The position numbers and the translations under genes are program-made. Below the pieces are notes generated by a model, which searched no databases, was not told the origin of the DNA, and saw nothing but the letters and a program-made list of their open reading frames with translations. Of a stretch of DNA of 64,000 nucleotides, positions 33,254-48,530 are shown piece by piece. This DNA is from Linnemannia elongata (lineage: Eukaryota > Mortierellomycota > Mortierellomycetes > Mortierellales > Mortierellaceae): contig JAXBDG010000007.1 of the NCBI GenBank assembly GCA_036320915.1, positions 434,001 to 498,000 of the forward strand, read 5' to 3'. Position 1 is the first letter of the stretch. Each line of letters begins with the position of its first letter.

Positions 33254-33752
33254 GATGATGATGCTTGTTTGTTGGTGTTGGTGTGGGGATAAAGGAAGGA
33301 AGAGTAATAAGAAACGGACAAAGGACGACAATAAGAAGGGGGTGAGGATGAGAGACGCCAACGGCGGTGGACCCCTCTGATTGGTTGATTCGAATCGCAA
33401 TTAGAATTAGATGTAAACCCACGTGACTACTTCCAGAAGAAGTTGCCACCAAAAAAAAAAAAAAAAAATGTCGACAAGGGATACGCGCTTCACCTTCTGA
33501 TTCTAATGGATTGGTAATTTGCTTCTCGTGGTCGACGTCTTTTCGCACGAAATTTGCATCATTCCATTACTTTAACCTTTTCTCCTCTTTCCCTTCAACC
33601 ATGGTTTCCTCTTTTTCTTTTCTCCTTTTGCTTTTTCTCAGTTCACTTGTCACATTCCATACCGACAACCACTTCCTCACTCCTCCCTAACCATTACCGC
33701 CACCAACACTACAACACTTCGTCCTTTCTCTCACTTTTACAAAAACATACAC
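33254..33752. promoter_or_regulatory. bidirectional promoter J-protein / cystinosin
   Basis: A 499-bp spacer between divergent starts. It is strongly pyrimidine-rich on the plus strand before 33753 (33585-33740), includes an A17 tract near 33452-33468, and carries no other gene. Confidence 0.45.
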
Positions 33753-35394
33753 ATGGAGACAACCATCGTTGAGATACCTGCAGTGCAGGGCGGGTTCGGG
33801 CCATTCCTATCACACCTCATCGGATGGGCATACTTCATCGCCTGGTCCGCATCCTTCTATCCTCAAGCCATCCTCAATTGGCGGCGGAAAACCGTCCAAG
33901 GCCTCTCCATGGACTTTGTCCACCTCAACGTCGTCGGCTTCCTTTTCTACTCGGTAACTTGAGCTACCACATATTTGTTTATTTCGCGCAAAAAGGTTGC
34001 AAGTGTTCTGTCATTCTTACCTGCTGTTTCTGTCATCGGAACGATGCGCAAACACACAGCCCGTACTGATAAATCATGATGATCTGCTACTCTCTTCGCA
34101 ATTCTCATTTTCTCGCCTGTTCGCAGATTTTCAACCTGGCCTTCTTCTTCAGCACCGAGATCCAAGAGGAATACAAGCGCAGGAACGACGGTCAAAAGAA
34201 CCTCGTCCGCGCAAATGACGTCTTTTTCGCCGTCCATGCCCTCATCCTTGCGACGTTTACGCTCGTACAAACTTGGGTGTACAAGGTAACTAAACATTTG
34301 GCAGAAAGACGATCGTCCCTTTTTTCATTGCAGTTGACTAGTTTGTTGTTGTTTGTTTGTTTGCTTGTATTCGAGTACAAGGGAAAGAGGTGTGGGCGTG
34401 GGACATTAGGTGGTCATTTGAACGGATCAAGTGAGTGGACGTGCATGGGATGCAGCCCAAAACGGACCCAATGAACAAACGACTGATTTGCACAGACTTG
34501 ATCCGGAGCACGCCATTGATTTCTCGAAAGGACACCGAGAGAGCGCGGAACAAACGAGACGCTAAAAAGAGGACAAAACCAAAAAAAAAAAATAAGGGCC
34601 AACCCCTCTTTCTTTCATCCTCTATCTGTCATCCCTGCATCCGCAATTGTTTCTTTCCTTTCTGTGCGCCTAAAAAGAAAAAAGAGAATGATCATTCAGT
34701 GAGAAAGGATGTTCTTGATTCCTCATCCTCGTAATCCCTCCTTTTTTTTAATGGGTCAATGAGACAGTAACTAACATGAACATTTTACTATTTTTTTTTT
34801 TTTTTTTTTCGTTACTAAAATTGGTAGCGAGATGAAGGTCAGCGGGTCTCTGGTTTTGCTTGGGCATTCCTTCTGTCATCAGGCGTCAGTGTCCTGGTCC
34901 TAGTCGTACGGGCTCTTTCAGGAGTCGGTAGCTACGAATGGATCGACATCCTCTATTTCCTCAGTTACATCAAGTTAACCATCAGCTTCATCAAGTACTG
35001 CCCCCAGGTCTACATTAACTGGGCCGCCAAATCAACCGTCGGATGGAGTATCCACAACATCCTGTTAGATTTCACAGGAGGCGTGTTAAGCATTGGGCAA
35101 TTGGTCTTGGATGCTTATATCTCTGACGACTGGTCAGGAATCTCGGGAGATCCTGTCAAGTTTGGGTTGGGCTTTTTGAGTATAGCGTTTGATCTCGTGT
35201 TTATCACGCAGCATTATGTTCTGTACAGGAACCGGACGGATCGGTATGCGCAACAGTTGTCGATGGTTGAGAGTGAGACTGGGCATGATGAGCGGCAGGG
35301 GCTGTTGACTTCGGCGACTGGGCGGTATGTCAACCCGACAAAGTCTGCTAGTGAGCGCGACCTCGAGAGCGCATCTGTTTCTGCAAGGCATTAG
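33753..35394 (+). CDS. ERS1: cystinosin-type PQ-loop transporter
   Basis: Exons 33753-33953, 34127-34285 and 34828-35394; 308 aa. Cystinosins export cystine from lysosomes or vacuoles with protons. Two PQ-loops are present, [10 protein letters not shown] (PQ about residues 37-38) and [10 protein letters not shown] (about 179-180), followed by the family motif LDFTGG containing the conserved proton-coupling Asp. Seven membrane segments are expected, and hydrophobic stretches are visible around each PQ loop and at 190-255. The C-terminus is polar ([13 protein letters not shown]) with no clear GYDQL-type sorting signal. The long luminal N-terminal region of the human protein is absent, as in yeast Ers1. 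Intron 2 (34286-34827) is long for this window and includes T and A tracts. Confidence 0.9.
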
Positions 35395-35561
35395 TGAAAG
35401 AGATAATTCAAAATTTTCGTAGCAACGCACGTGGATTTAGCGCAAGCCACCCAATGAAGTTCCTCTTTTTTTTTCCTTGGACCTCGCAAAAGTGTGAAAC
35501 TGAAAGGCGATTCCTCTTTTCATTGTAACTCTCAAACCGCCACAGAAAGCCAAAGCGATCC
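35395..35561. other. short spacer
   Basis: A 167-bp gap between the cystinosin stop and the next start; tandem same-strand arrangement. No element recognised. Confidence 0.4.
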
Positions 35562-36814
35562 ATGTCGTCCAAATTCGTCAGTGCAGGCATGTTTAAGAAC
35601 AACCACTCAGGATGCCAGACATTTGCATTCAGATGCAATGACCAGTGAGCGTGACAGGAATGCAGGGACGAACCAAGAAAAATAACCATCGTACCATGGT
35701 CGTCTTTGCATCAAATAGGTGAACTGGAAGAAGCCCGCAAGGCACGCAAGGAAGAGTGGGAGAAAGCATACGCCAATAACGAGAGTAAGTACCCCAGGGG
35801 GAGCTTGGTCACCAAACCGCAATACATCCCCACTTCAATTGCTCTATATAGTCCTTGCGTATCATCAACCAATTCACCTTTAATTCGGTCCGTTTATTAT
35901 TATTTTTTTTAGATCCGCCACCGATCCAGGAAGAGGTCCCCTACGATCCTCGAACTCTCTATGAACGACTCCAGGAGCAGAAACAAAAGAAGAGCGATGC
36001 CTTTGCTGAGGCTACCAAATTCGGTACCGTTATTAAAGTTCTTAGATCTTACACTCTCGAACCCAAGTTACTTTTTTTTTTTTTACCTTGTACTAACCGC
36101 CCTTTTGTCTCTTGGTCGTATTATTTACTTAGGCAACTTAATCCACAAGATCGATAACGACGAATTCGACTTTCTGAGCTCGCTCGAGGACGAAGAGGCA
36201 AAGAAGAAACGGGAGCAAGCTGAGCAGGAGGCAGAGGAACTCAAGAACTTTCGCATGTAAGGAATCACAACAGGGGATCGTCTACTTCACCACCACCAAC
36301 GCCATCAACCCCCCAGTTTCAAAGAGGAGGTGAACGCCCATACTTAACATTTCTTATCTCTCATTCTTGAACACTCCATAGGAATGTGAAATCGAAAGCG
36401 TCAACGGGACCGGCACCACTACTGGAAACAGAAGGGAGCTCGTCATCAGCACCAAAACCGACCTACTTTGCACCGTTGTCATCAGGACCCACTAAGAAGA
36501 AAAAGTCATTGTTTGCTGGACTTGTCGCCAAGCCCGATTCAAAAGCAGAATCGACTACAGCGACTACTACAGGATCAGAATCCAAGGATATCAAGGCGGT
36601 CGGTAAACGGAAACTGGACGATTCGACGGATAAAGACGATAACGAGGAGGAGAACAAGCGGGAGTCGGAAACGAAAAAGGCCAAGGCGGATACTGCATCT
36701 ACAGGATCTGCATCAGTATTAGGATCGGGAACGGGATCAGGGAAGGATACAAAGCCCAAAGGGCTTGTGGGACTTGTTGCATATGATTCTAGCAGTGATG
36801 AGGACGACGACTGA
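35562..36814 (+). CDS. PSME3IP/FAM192A (NIP30)-like nuclear protein
   Basis: Exons 35562-35580, 35719-35784, 35913-36023, 36133-36256 and 36382-36814; 250 aa. The conserved NIP30 domain is rebuilt across four introns: KFVSELEEARKARKEEWEKA, then YDPRTLYERLQEQKQKK, then DEFDFLSSLEDEEAKKK. In animals this protein binds the proteasome activator PA28-gamma; in fungi its role is poorly known. The tail is Ser/Thr/Lys-rich with KKKKSLFAGLV and an acidic end (YDSSSDEDDD) resembling a casein kinase 2 site, as in the animal protein. The first exon is only 19 bases. Its donor may be GT at 35581 (giving FVSELEE) or GC at 35587 (giving FVSAGELEE); both keep frame, and I prefer GT. Confidence 0.82.
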
Positions 36815-37676
36815 TGGAGCGCGGACGGCTCTGGCAGGAGAGGAAGACTTACAAAATAAACGCTTAATGTTGCGCCTTTCCTTTGCAGGGCACATAGTCC
36901 ACTATGGGTGTCCGACGTATGCGAGCAAGAAAATATTGTTGAAACATATGGTATGTCTTGCATATATCTCATGAAGAACCACTAAATAAGGAACAATCCA
37001 AAAAAAAAAAAAAAAAAAAAAAAAAAAGGTTCATAGAGTAGAGTACAAACAGGACCATTTTGCAAGAAATCGAAAATTAAACGTGTTGTGCTTGAAAACG
37101 CGCCACTTACACGCGCTTGAAAAGGCTGAGTAAAGAAAGCACTTACATATCTTCACCATTCCTTTTTTTTCTACGCCGCTTTCTTTGCTTTGCCACTAAC
37201 AAAGCAACTCTACGATTTGTTTTGTCAATACCCGTGTTTTAGCTGAGGGTAGATGATTTGCCTTGGGTTATATCTCCGAGTTCTGGAATGCGACTAATTA
37301 CAGTCCTTTGGCTTGGTTCCCCTGAGCCTTTAGAGTAGAAAATAGAGTTCTTACTTCTACCATTTTTTTTTCTTCTTTCTTTTTCAGCATGAGTTAAACC
37401 ATTTTTTTTTCTGATAGACTTTATTCGCCAAAGTTCAGCATGAAAACAATAAATATATATATAAAAATCTGGCGGTTGCCCTATTTGTTTGTTTTGCAAG
37501 GTTGAATTTGCTGTGTTGGATGGATGGAAGATTAGTCGTTGGAAGTTTTGCTAAGGACAGGGAAAAATAATAAAGGGAAAGGAACTATGAAAAGGAAAGG
37601 AGGGGAGTAGAGAAGAGAAAGGATAACCCACATATGAGTGCGAGTACAAACAATGTCACTTGAATAAATAAACAAC
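36815..37676. other. intergenic region, 3' ends of two convergent genes
   Basis: Contains a poly-A tract (about 37001-37027) and AT-rich 3' flanks of the PSME3IP-like gene and of the coiled-coil gene. No gene is supported. Confidence 0.5.
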
Positions 37677-39500
37677 TCAAAGAGCGTTGGTGGTAGCAGT
37701 GGCGTTGAGGGTAGGCGACACCTGTCCGTCACGCGAGTAGCGGAGGGAAGACTTGCGGGTCAAGGTTGGGACTGCAACGACAGTTGAGGGGGAGCTGGAA
37801 GATGTTGCTGCTGAGGTTGGGGATGATCCTTCATCATCATTGCTGGAGACTGCAGAGGTGGCAGTGGGCTCAGTGGTCTTCTCGGCATTGTTGTTGGCGT
37901 TGACAGCGACGGTGTCCAGAGGGGCCAGGTTTGAGGCAGCTGGGTGGTGGAACGAGTTGCGGGAGATGGAGGGTGCGATAGCTGCGACGACTGCAGGAGC
38001 AATTTCGGCAACGGCTGGTGCGGTGGTCTCTTCAACTTCTTTAACTTCCTCGACCTCCTTGGTTTCTTGTTCCTCCTCCTTGATTGCCGGCGAGGATGCG
38101 GAGAAGGTGGTGATGGGCTCGGGGCTCTCAGCAGTCGGTGTGACGATATCCAAAGACTGATCAGCAGCACCAACAACACTCTCGGAGACATCAAGGAGTT
38201 GAACCTTCAAATCCTGGTTCTCAGACTCGAGTTGATCAAGGTACTCTGAGGCCTGGGCATGCTGGGCACGGAGAGCCTGGTAACGCGAAAGGAGTTTAGG
38301 GTGCTCGACCGTCAGATCATACCCGACACTGTTGACAATCGAGACTGACGAAGAAGAGTGAGAGGCTCTGCCGCTGATAGCTCCGACTCCTCCGGTGGTG
38401 GCGGTGTTGAAGCTGGCGTTTGAGGTGGATCCTGAGACGATGTTGTTCTTGTCCGTCATCGATGTAGTCGGTGTCATAGTTGACTTTGCATCGTCCTCCT
38501 TCACAACAGCCGTAGCGACCGAGGCGACCTTCTCGAGCTTGGAGACACTCTCGGTCAAGAACTGGATCTTTTCCGACATCTCCTGAATCTGCTCATCCTT
38601 TTTCCACTGCTCGTCCTTGAGCTGCTTGACCTGAGCTTGCAAAGCTGCAGTCGCCTCTTCAACCGCCGCTGCGTTGTCCTGAAGAATCGTCGACGACCGG
38701 ACACTCTCCGATAAATCCGACGAATTTATGCTATCCCTGGACAACACACTTCCCCCTCTCGCCACCATCACCCCCCCTGGCCCAATCATCCCTGGTCCTG
38801 TCCCCGTCGCAGAAGCAGGACTATGCCCACTCATGATCGACATCCGTCGATAATCCATAAGCTCTGTCTCCAACATATTAATATGCTTCAATTTTGAAAC
38901 CTGCTCCTTGGTCTGGTACTGCAACTTATTCTGCAACGCCTCACACTCGGCCGTCTTTGCCAACATCTCAAACTCACACCGCTGAATATGCTGCCCCAAC
39001 TCATGGATCTCGACCGCTTTGCGATCCTGTGCGACCTTGGCCTCCAAGTTCTTGGCATGGATCTGTCGATGGGCCAGGATGAGTTCCTCCTTGAGACCCT
39101 GGAGGTAGCGTTCGAGTTCTGTGATTTTCGCACGAAGGGTCGAGTTCTCGACGTGGAGCTTCCTGGTGTTGCCGAGACTCGAGAATCGACGCAGTCCTCC
39201 TGGGTTGTTGTTGCTGTCCTTCCAGCCGTCCTTGCTGCTGCTGCCATCTCTGCTCCCATGACTGCTGCTACTGCTCAGATGATTGTTGCTGCTGAAGCCT
39301 AGGGGGCTGGATGTACCGATGGTGGTGGTGGTGATCCGAGCGCCGCCGTTACTGTTATTCTTATGCAAGTCGCTGCTGCTGTTGTTGCTGTTGATCTGGA
39401 TGATGGTTGTGCTTGTTGTTGAACCAAAGGAGGGCGTTGTGGGTACCAGTCGTGTGCCAGGCATAGGGATTGGAGCCGAAATCGTCCTGGATTGCAACAT
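37677..39500 (-). CDS. coiled-coil protein of unknown function
   Basis: Single exon, 607 aa. The N-terminal 100 residues are Ser/Thr/Asn-rich and ordered only near RRFSSLGNTRKLHVE. A long coiled coil follows at about residues 105-215 (LRAKITELERYLQGLKEEL, LEAKVAQDRKAVEIHELG, KLKHINMLETELMDYRR). A second coiled segment lies at about 280-325 (ATAALQAQVKQLKDEQWKK) and a short third one near 400-430 (LLSRYQALRAQHAQASEYL). The C-terminal third is acidic, then Ala/Thr/Ser-rich, ending with SSLRYSRDGQVSP. Several SP/TP sites suggest phosphorylation. I do not recognise the family; a cytoskeletal or polarity scaffold is possible. A poly-T tract (24 bases, 39504-39528 region) lies just upstream of the start. 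Confidence 0.75.
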   Translation of the reverse strand: MLQSRTISAPIPMPGTRLVPTTPSFGSTTSTTIIQINSNNSSSDLHKNNSNGGARITTTTIGTSSPLGFSSNNHLSSSSSHGSRDGSSSKDGWKDSNNNPGGLRRFSSLGNTRKLHVENSTLRAKITELERYLQGLKEELILAHRQIHAKNLEAKVAQDRKAVEIHELGQHIQRCEFEMLAKTAECEALQNKLQYQTKEQVSKLKHINMLETELMDYRRMSIMSGHSPASATGTGPGMIGPGGVMVARGGSVLSRDSINSSDLSESVRSSTILQDNAAAVEEATAALQAQVKQLKDEQWKKDEQIQEMSEKIQFLTESVSKLEKVASVATAVVKEDDAKSTMTPTTSMTDKNNIVSGSTSNASFNTATTGGVGAISGRASHSSSSVSIVNSVGYDLTVEHPKLLSRYQALRAQHAQASEYLDQLESENQDLKVQLLDVSESVVGAADQSLDIVTPTAESPEPITTFSASSPAIKEEEQETKEVEEVKEVEETTAPAVAEIAPAVVAAIAPSISRNSFHHPAASNLAPLDTVAVNANNNAEKTTEPTATSAVSSNDDEGSSPTSAATSSSSPSTVVAVPTLTRKSSLRYSRDGQVSPTLNATATTNAL

Positions 39501-41506
39501 CTTTTTTTTTTTTTTTTTTTTTTTTTTTGGTCTCTTGCTTCTGTGGTTGTTTTTGTTGTTGTGTGTTGGTGTGCTGTGGTTGTTGCCTGTCAGCTACCTC
39601 TCCTTGTGTGGCGTTCAAGAAATGGAGAGAGTGGAGAGAGTGGAGAGAGAGAGAGAGAAAGAAAGAGGGAGAGAGGAAGAATGGTACGCTGCTGTTGAGC
39701 TTAAGCTTGTTGATAGAGTGTGAAGTTGGGGGGGTTGATGTTGAATTCTTGATAGCTGGAGTGAGCCTCTTTTTCTTTGTTTCTGATTTTGGTCTGTGTT
39801 GTGAAAAGAAGCGAGTGGGGGGGGAGATGGTCGTTAATTTTGTTTGTGTTGTTGAGCTTGACTCCGTAGAATAGTATGTTGTCAATTAGAGACGGGGCAC
39901 CCTGAATTGATGAGAGAGGACAAAATACGGAAGGGAGTGAAAAACGACAACAAAGGTAGGCGTGAAGTTGAACAATAGAAAGTGAGAGAGAAAGAGAGAA
40001 AGAGAGAAAGAGAGAAAGAGAAGTAAAAAGAAAAAAAAAAAAAAAAAAAACAGGAAAGGTAGAAAAAGTAGAAAGGGAAAGTTTAGTAGGATTGCCTAAA
40101 GGTCGACAAAATACAAACACAAGGCGGGAAGGGATAGCGCCATAATTTTGTGTGAGTCGGGTACTAGATATTTTTTTTTTTTGCTCTGGGCGAAGGAGGA
40201 ATAAATACAACAAGAAAAAAAGGGTCCTATGCCCAGCACCCATGCATTTTTGTGTTTATGATGCAGCACCCGTCATTTTTTGTACATATATCCTGAGAGG
40301 GATGTTCATGTTGGTGGTTCTTGGCTGGAGATAGTGCAGTAGCGGATGGGGGGCGTGGATTGTGATAGATGCGATGGGCAGTAGATGTAGGCAGCTGTGG
40401 TGATAGTAGTTGGGAAGTGGAGAGGAAGAAGTAATCTGATTGTCATACAATTGTCGTGGGAGCAAGATGTGGTTAAGCGCAAGTGAGAATATTAAGTGTG
40501 GTGCGCTAATTATCCGGAAAGGACTCTTTTTGCATGGGTTCGCGCTTATGCAATGAAGTCGAGAAACAAATGAACTACGGTAGTGGTGAGACACTGCCTT
40601 AATGAAGTAGTCTTAGATGGTGGTTGAGTAAAATGAAAGAAGAGATAGGGTGGAGGAGGGATGTGATGGTGTAGGTGGTGGTGGCTCGCGCGGGATAAGA
40701 AAGAGGGGAGTCAATCCAAGGACAAACCTTTTTTCTGAGAAACACAAGGGCTGAGGCTGTAACTCCAGATGCACGGAGGAAGGTTAGAGGAGGGGAGAAT
40801 GTTATCCAAAGATTATGTGGAGGCGGGAAAGCCAGTAAGAAGAGAAGAAGGAAGAAAGGAGAAGAAAAGACAAAAGAGGAGGAAATGTCATCCATGAACA
40901 ATCCAAAATAAAGAACTGGGCAAAAGAAATCAAGAAGAAGAAAACCAGGCAAGGGCCAGCGAAAGAAAAGGTAAGGGATGAAAAGGGACGAGCGCTCATA
41001 CAGAAAATGGAAGACTATCCAGAAGAAGAGCGCCAGGAACAGACGAATTATCTTTTCTTGTTGTTGTTGCTATGACTACCACTGCGTCCCTCCGTCTGTG
41101 CATGTCAAATGTCAAATGCAAACGAACGACCCTTTTTTTTTGGCTGTTCCCTTTATTTTCCTTTTCATCTGCCTCTCCTACTCTTCCTCCTCTTCCTCCC
41201 TCTCTTGAGGGAAGAAAGAAAAAGAACGGGCACGGCTGAGTTAAGAAGAACGAGGAGAAAGAGAAAATCCACCAAGAAGTGCAGAGAGTAAGGAAAAAAG
41301 GGGGAAGATGAAAAAGAGAGCGACGTTCTCAATTTGCTGCTTGGTTTAGCCTTCTGCTTTCCATTCTCCTTGGTTCAAACTTGCAAAGAAGCCCAAAGGA
41401 GGAAGGAGAAATATTAAAGGTCACCAACACAATCAATCAAGCACACAGAGAAAAAAAAAAGGTTACAACAGAGAACCAGAGACGCAGAGACCGACAGATA
41501 CTGACA

Positions 41507-41591
<85 letters not shown>

Positions 41592-42798
41592 GAGGCTATG
41601 AAAGGCAACCTACAGCTTGAAAAAAGGCACAGAACGGAGATCGGAAGGTGAGCAAATTTCAGGACAAAAGGATTCAGGTTACGGGGAAAACGAACAAGCA
41701 AAACGAACGAACAACACGGTGAGACGCAATAACACCCTTCATTCTCATATGCCTATCTGTCTCTTCTCTCATCTATATGCTTTATAGTTTTGCGCTCTCC
41801 TTCCAGTGTTTCTTAACTGGGATGAACGTAGAGGATGGTAGAAGGAAAAGGCAGATACACAAAATCGGAAAAACAAAAACAAAAAAAAAAAAAAAAAAAA
41901 AAAAAGGCGCGCCAAACTTAAAACGCGTGGCGGAGCACAGGCATTCATCATCACAAACGAAATGATTGGCCGCGACTTTCATTAATCAATCAAGTCACTT
42001 CAGGCACCATCCGCGTTCATCCTCATGCTCTCTTCCACTATCCTCTACAACTATCCTCTACAAACTTACTAACCCTCACTTGAAAGAGATCTTGTCAGCA
42101 TTTGGTTCGAATGGGCTCAAGGCTCCAACTGAGCACCGTCATCCAATGGGTACTCGTTCACATCAGCCATTTCTAAACCTTCCTACAAACTACACACAAT
42201 CGACAGAGTGCGCCTCCTTTTTTTTCCTTTCTTTCAAATGAGCCAGGAGTATCCAGCCTGGTTACAACACAATAAAAAATCGTTACAATGAAATGGCCAT
42301 CCTTTTCTCTCTCTCTCTCAAACATACACACACACACACACACACACAATTTCTGCCCACCTTTGACTTTCCGGCGCGCTTAGAGGACGTCTATGTTGCG
42401 TGGAAATTCAAGTACTCTCACGCTCACTCACTCTTACTCACAATACCTCACAAGTTTCATGTTCAGCCAGCTCATCAAACGAATAAAAGACAAAAAAGTT
42501 TTTATGGAAAACAGCAAAAAAACAAACGAATGGACAAATAATGATAAACTAGTTTTTGGAATTAAAAGGTTTTCTACTAGATGAAAAGAGAAAGAAAAAA
42601 AAAGGAAAAATAAACCTTAGGCTTTATCGTCCATGGCCAAGAGAAGACAAAGAAAAGATGAGCGCCTTGCTGGATGCTGGTTGATGACCAGGGCAAAGTC
42701 TTTGCGTCTAAGAAAGATCACCAGACCACACCCCAGCTCAGCTCCTGTCTTTCCATAATATCCCCTCTGCAACCATGGAGTTGCGTACTGGAAGGTCT
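39501..42798. other. gene-poor region with low-complexity DNA
   Basis: A 3.3-kb stretch between the coiled-coil gene promoter and the SERCA 3' end. It contains poly-T/poly-A tracts (39502-39528, 40031-40051, 41879-41905), a GAGA-rich leader (39630-39680, 39985-40020), a long GA microsatellite and a CA microsatellite (42326-42348). Open frames here have the biased composition of these repeats. No gene or RNA is supported. Confidence 0.5.
41513..41589. repeat. (GA)n microsatellite, about 38 units
   Basis: A perfect alternating GA run of 77 bases. It is preceded by degenerate GA-rich sequence (CAGAGA, GACAGA), from which it may have grown. Confidence 0.95.
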
Positions 42799-46986
<4,188 letters not shown>

Positions 46987-47829
46987 GATATGTTATATAT
47001 GTGTCTAGTGTCGGATCCGGTTCAGAAAGCGGTGCAAGAAGAGAAATGGTATCGAAGACGAGAGTTCTATTTTCGAGGAAAGAAGGATGAAGGAAAAGAA
47101 GATGAGTATTTTTGAGCTTGGTGATCAGATCTTCTCCAGCTTGTATGTCCTGTATGTCACCCTGCTTTACGCCTCCACCTCCACCTCCTCCTCTTCCTCC
47201 TCCGGATGAGTGGTGATGAGCAGAGTTGCATTCCATTATGGTTTGTTGCTGTCGATGAATATATACCTTCGGAAGTGTTGTTGTTTTGGTGTGTTGGGTT
47301 GGTGGAGGGTTGGTGGGGAGATCCTTTTCTTGCGTGTCGACGAGAGGAAAGAAGGGATAAAGAACAAACGAAAGAAAAGAAAAGAAAAGAAAGAGAAAAA
47401 AGAAGCAATAAAGGGTCGAATGGACAAGACAATCAAGAATGATAAATTACGTACTGCACCCATGCAAAATCAAATGTACGGCTGGACTGCGTAGTGATCG
47501 ATCCATCTCCCTGCCTTCTCTGTCTTCTGTGTCCCTTCTTGTTCCTTCTTGTCCCTGGCTGGGGTATGTATGTATATGGAGGATGCGTTGGCTGGCTCTC
47601 ATTCATCCCTTCATCCCAGCAGGCAGAGAAGAGAGAAAGAGAGAGAGAGAGAGGGAGCGAGAGGCAGGCAAGACGTAGCCGACCAATCAACACCCTCTAT
47701 CTCTGAGAGTGGGAAAGGGAACAAAAAAAGCCCATCCTATGCACACTCTCATACACACATATAGTTCACTTCGTCAACGAAAAGTCCGACACATCATCAT
47801 CATCGTCGTCAATCATCGGCGTATGTGTC

Positions 47830-47900
<71 letters not shown>

Positions 47901-48530
47901 CGGCGTGCAAGCGTACAAGCAAAAAAAAAAAAAAAAAAGGTCTGTGTAAGTATAGGCAGGGCCAAGTGCAGCAAACGCAAATGGATGAGAGACAACAGCA
48001 AAGAAAGAGCCGTTGCTTGTGCGACCAAATCGCCTTCCTGCACAATACAATGGGCGAAAAAAATAAGAAATGAATGGATTGCATATGCACCCAGACCAAA
48101 ATCATTCTCTTCAAAGGCACAAAAGCACAAACAAACATGATGCATCATCATCATTTTTAAGAGAAAATAAAGGGTTTTCTTTGAGCACGGATAACACTCC
48201 CGACAACTTCGACCTTCTCTCACATACCTTATCGCTTCACACATTATTCATCCAACTGTGTTGTTCTATGGGTTTCCATTCCCCTTCCCCCTCTCCTTCT
48301 TTCCGCCCCTCCCCCTTTTCGTTTCTCATTTTTGTTATTGTCCTTCCTCCTCCTCAGAAATACGACCACGTTCCGAAGAAAAATCAGAGCGCCGTTCATT
48401 GGACCACTCGTCAAATGGTATCATAACCTTGTATTTTCTTTCTTTCTTCTTTCTCTGTACTCCCTCTTTCACTCACTACATCTATGATAGACCCAATATG
48501 AGAACATGAGAAACTACTCCCTAACCCCAA
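46987..48530. other. intergenic region with CT microsatellite
   Basis: Promoter side of SERCA and 3' flank of the anillin-like gene, 1.5 kb. It holds GA-rich (47635-47670) and CT-rich repeats and a poly-A tract (47920-47937). No gene is supported. Confidence 0.5.
47834..47903. repeat. interrupted (CT)n microsatellite
   Basis: About 70 bases of CT repeats with a few interruptions (TTTCT, CTAT), in a gene-free region upstream of SERCA. Confidence 0.9.

Noticed and set aside
41381..41701. Open frames on both strands across the GA repeat
   Set aside because: Arg-Glu and Ser-Leu dipeptide runs come directly from the microsatellite.
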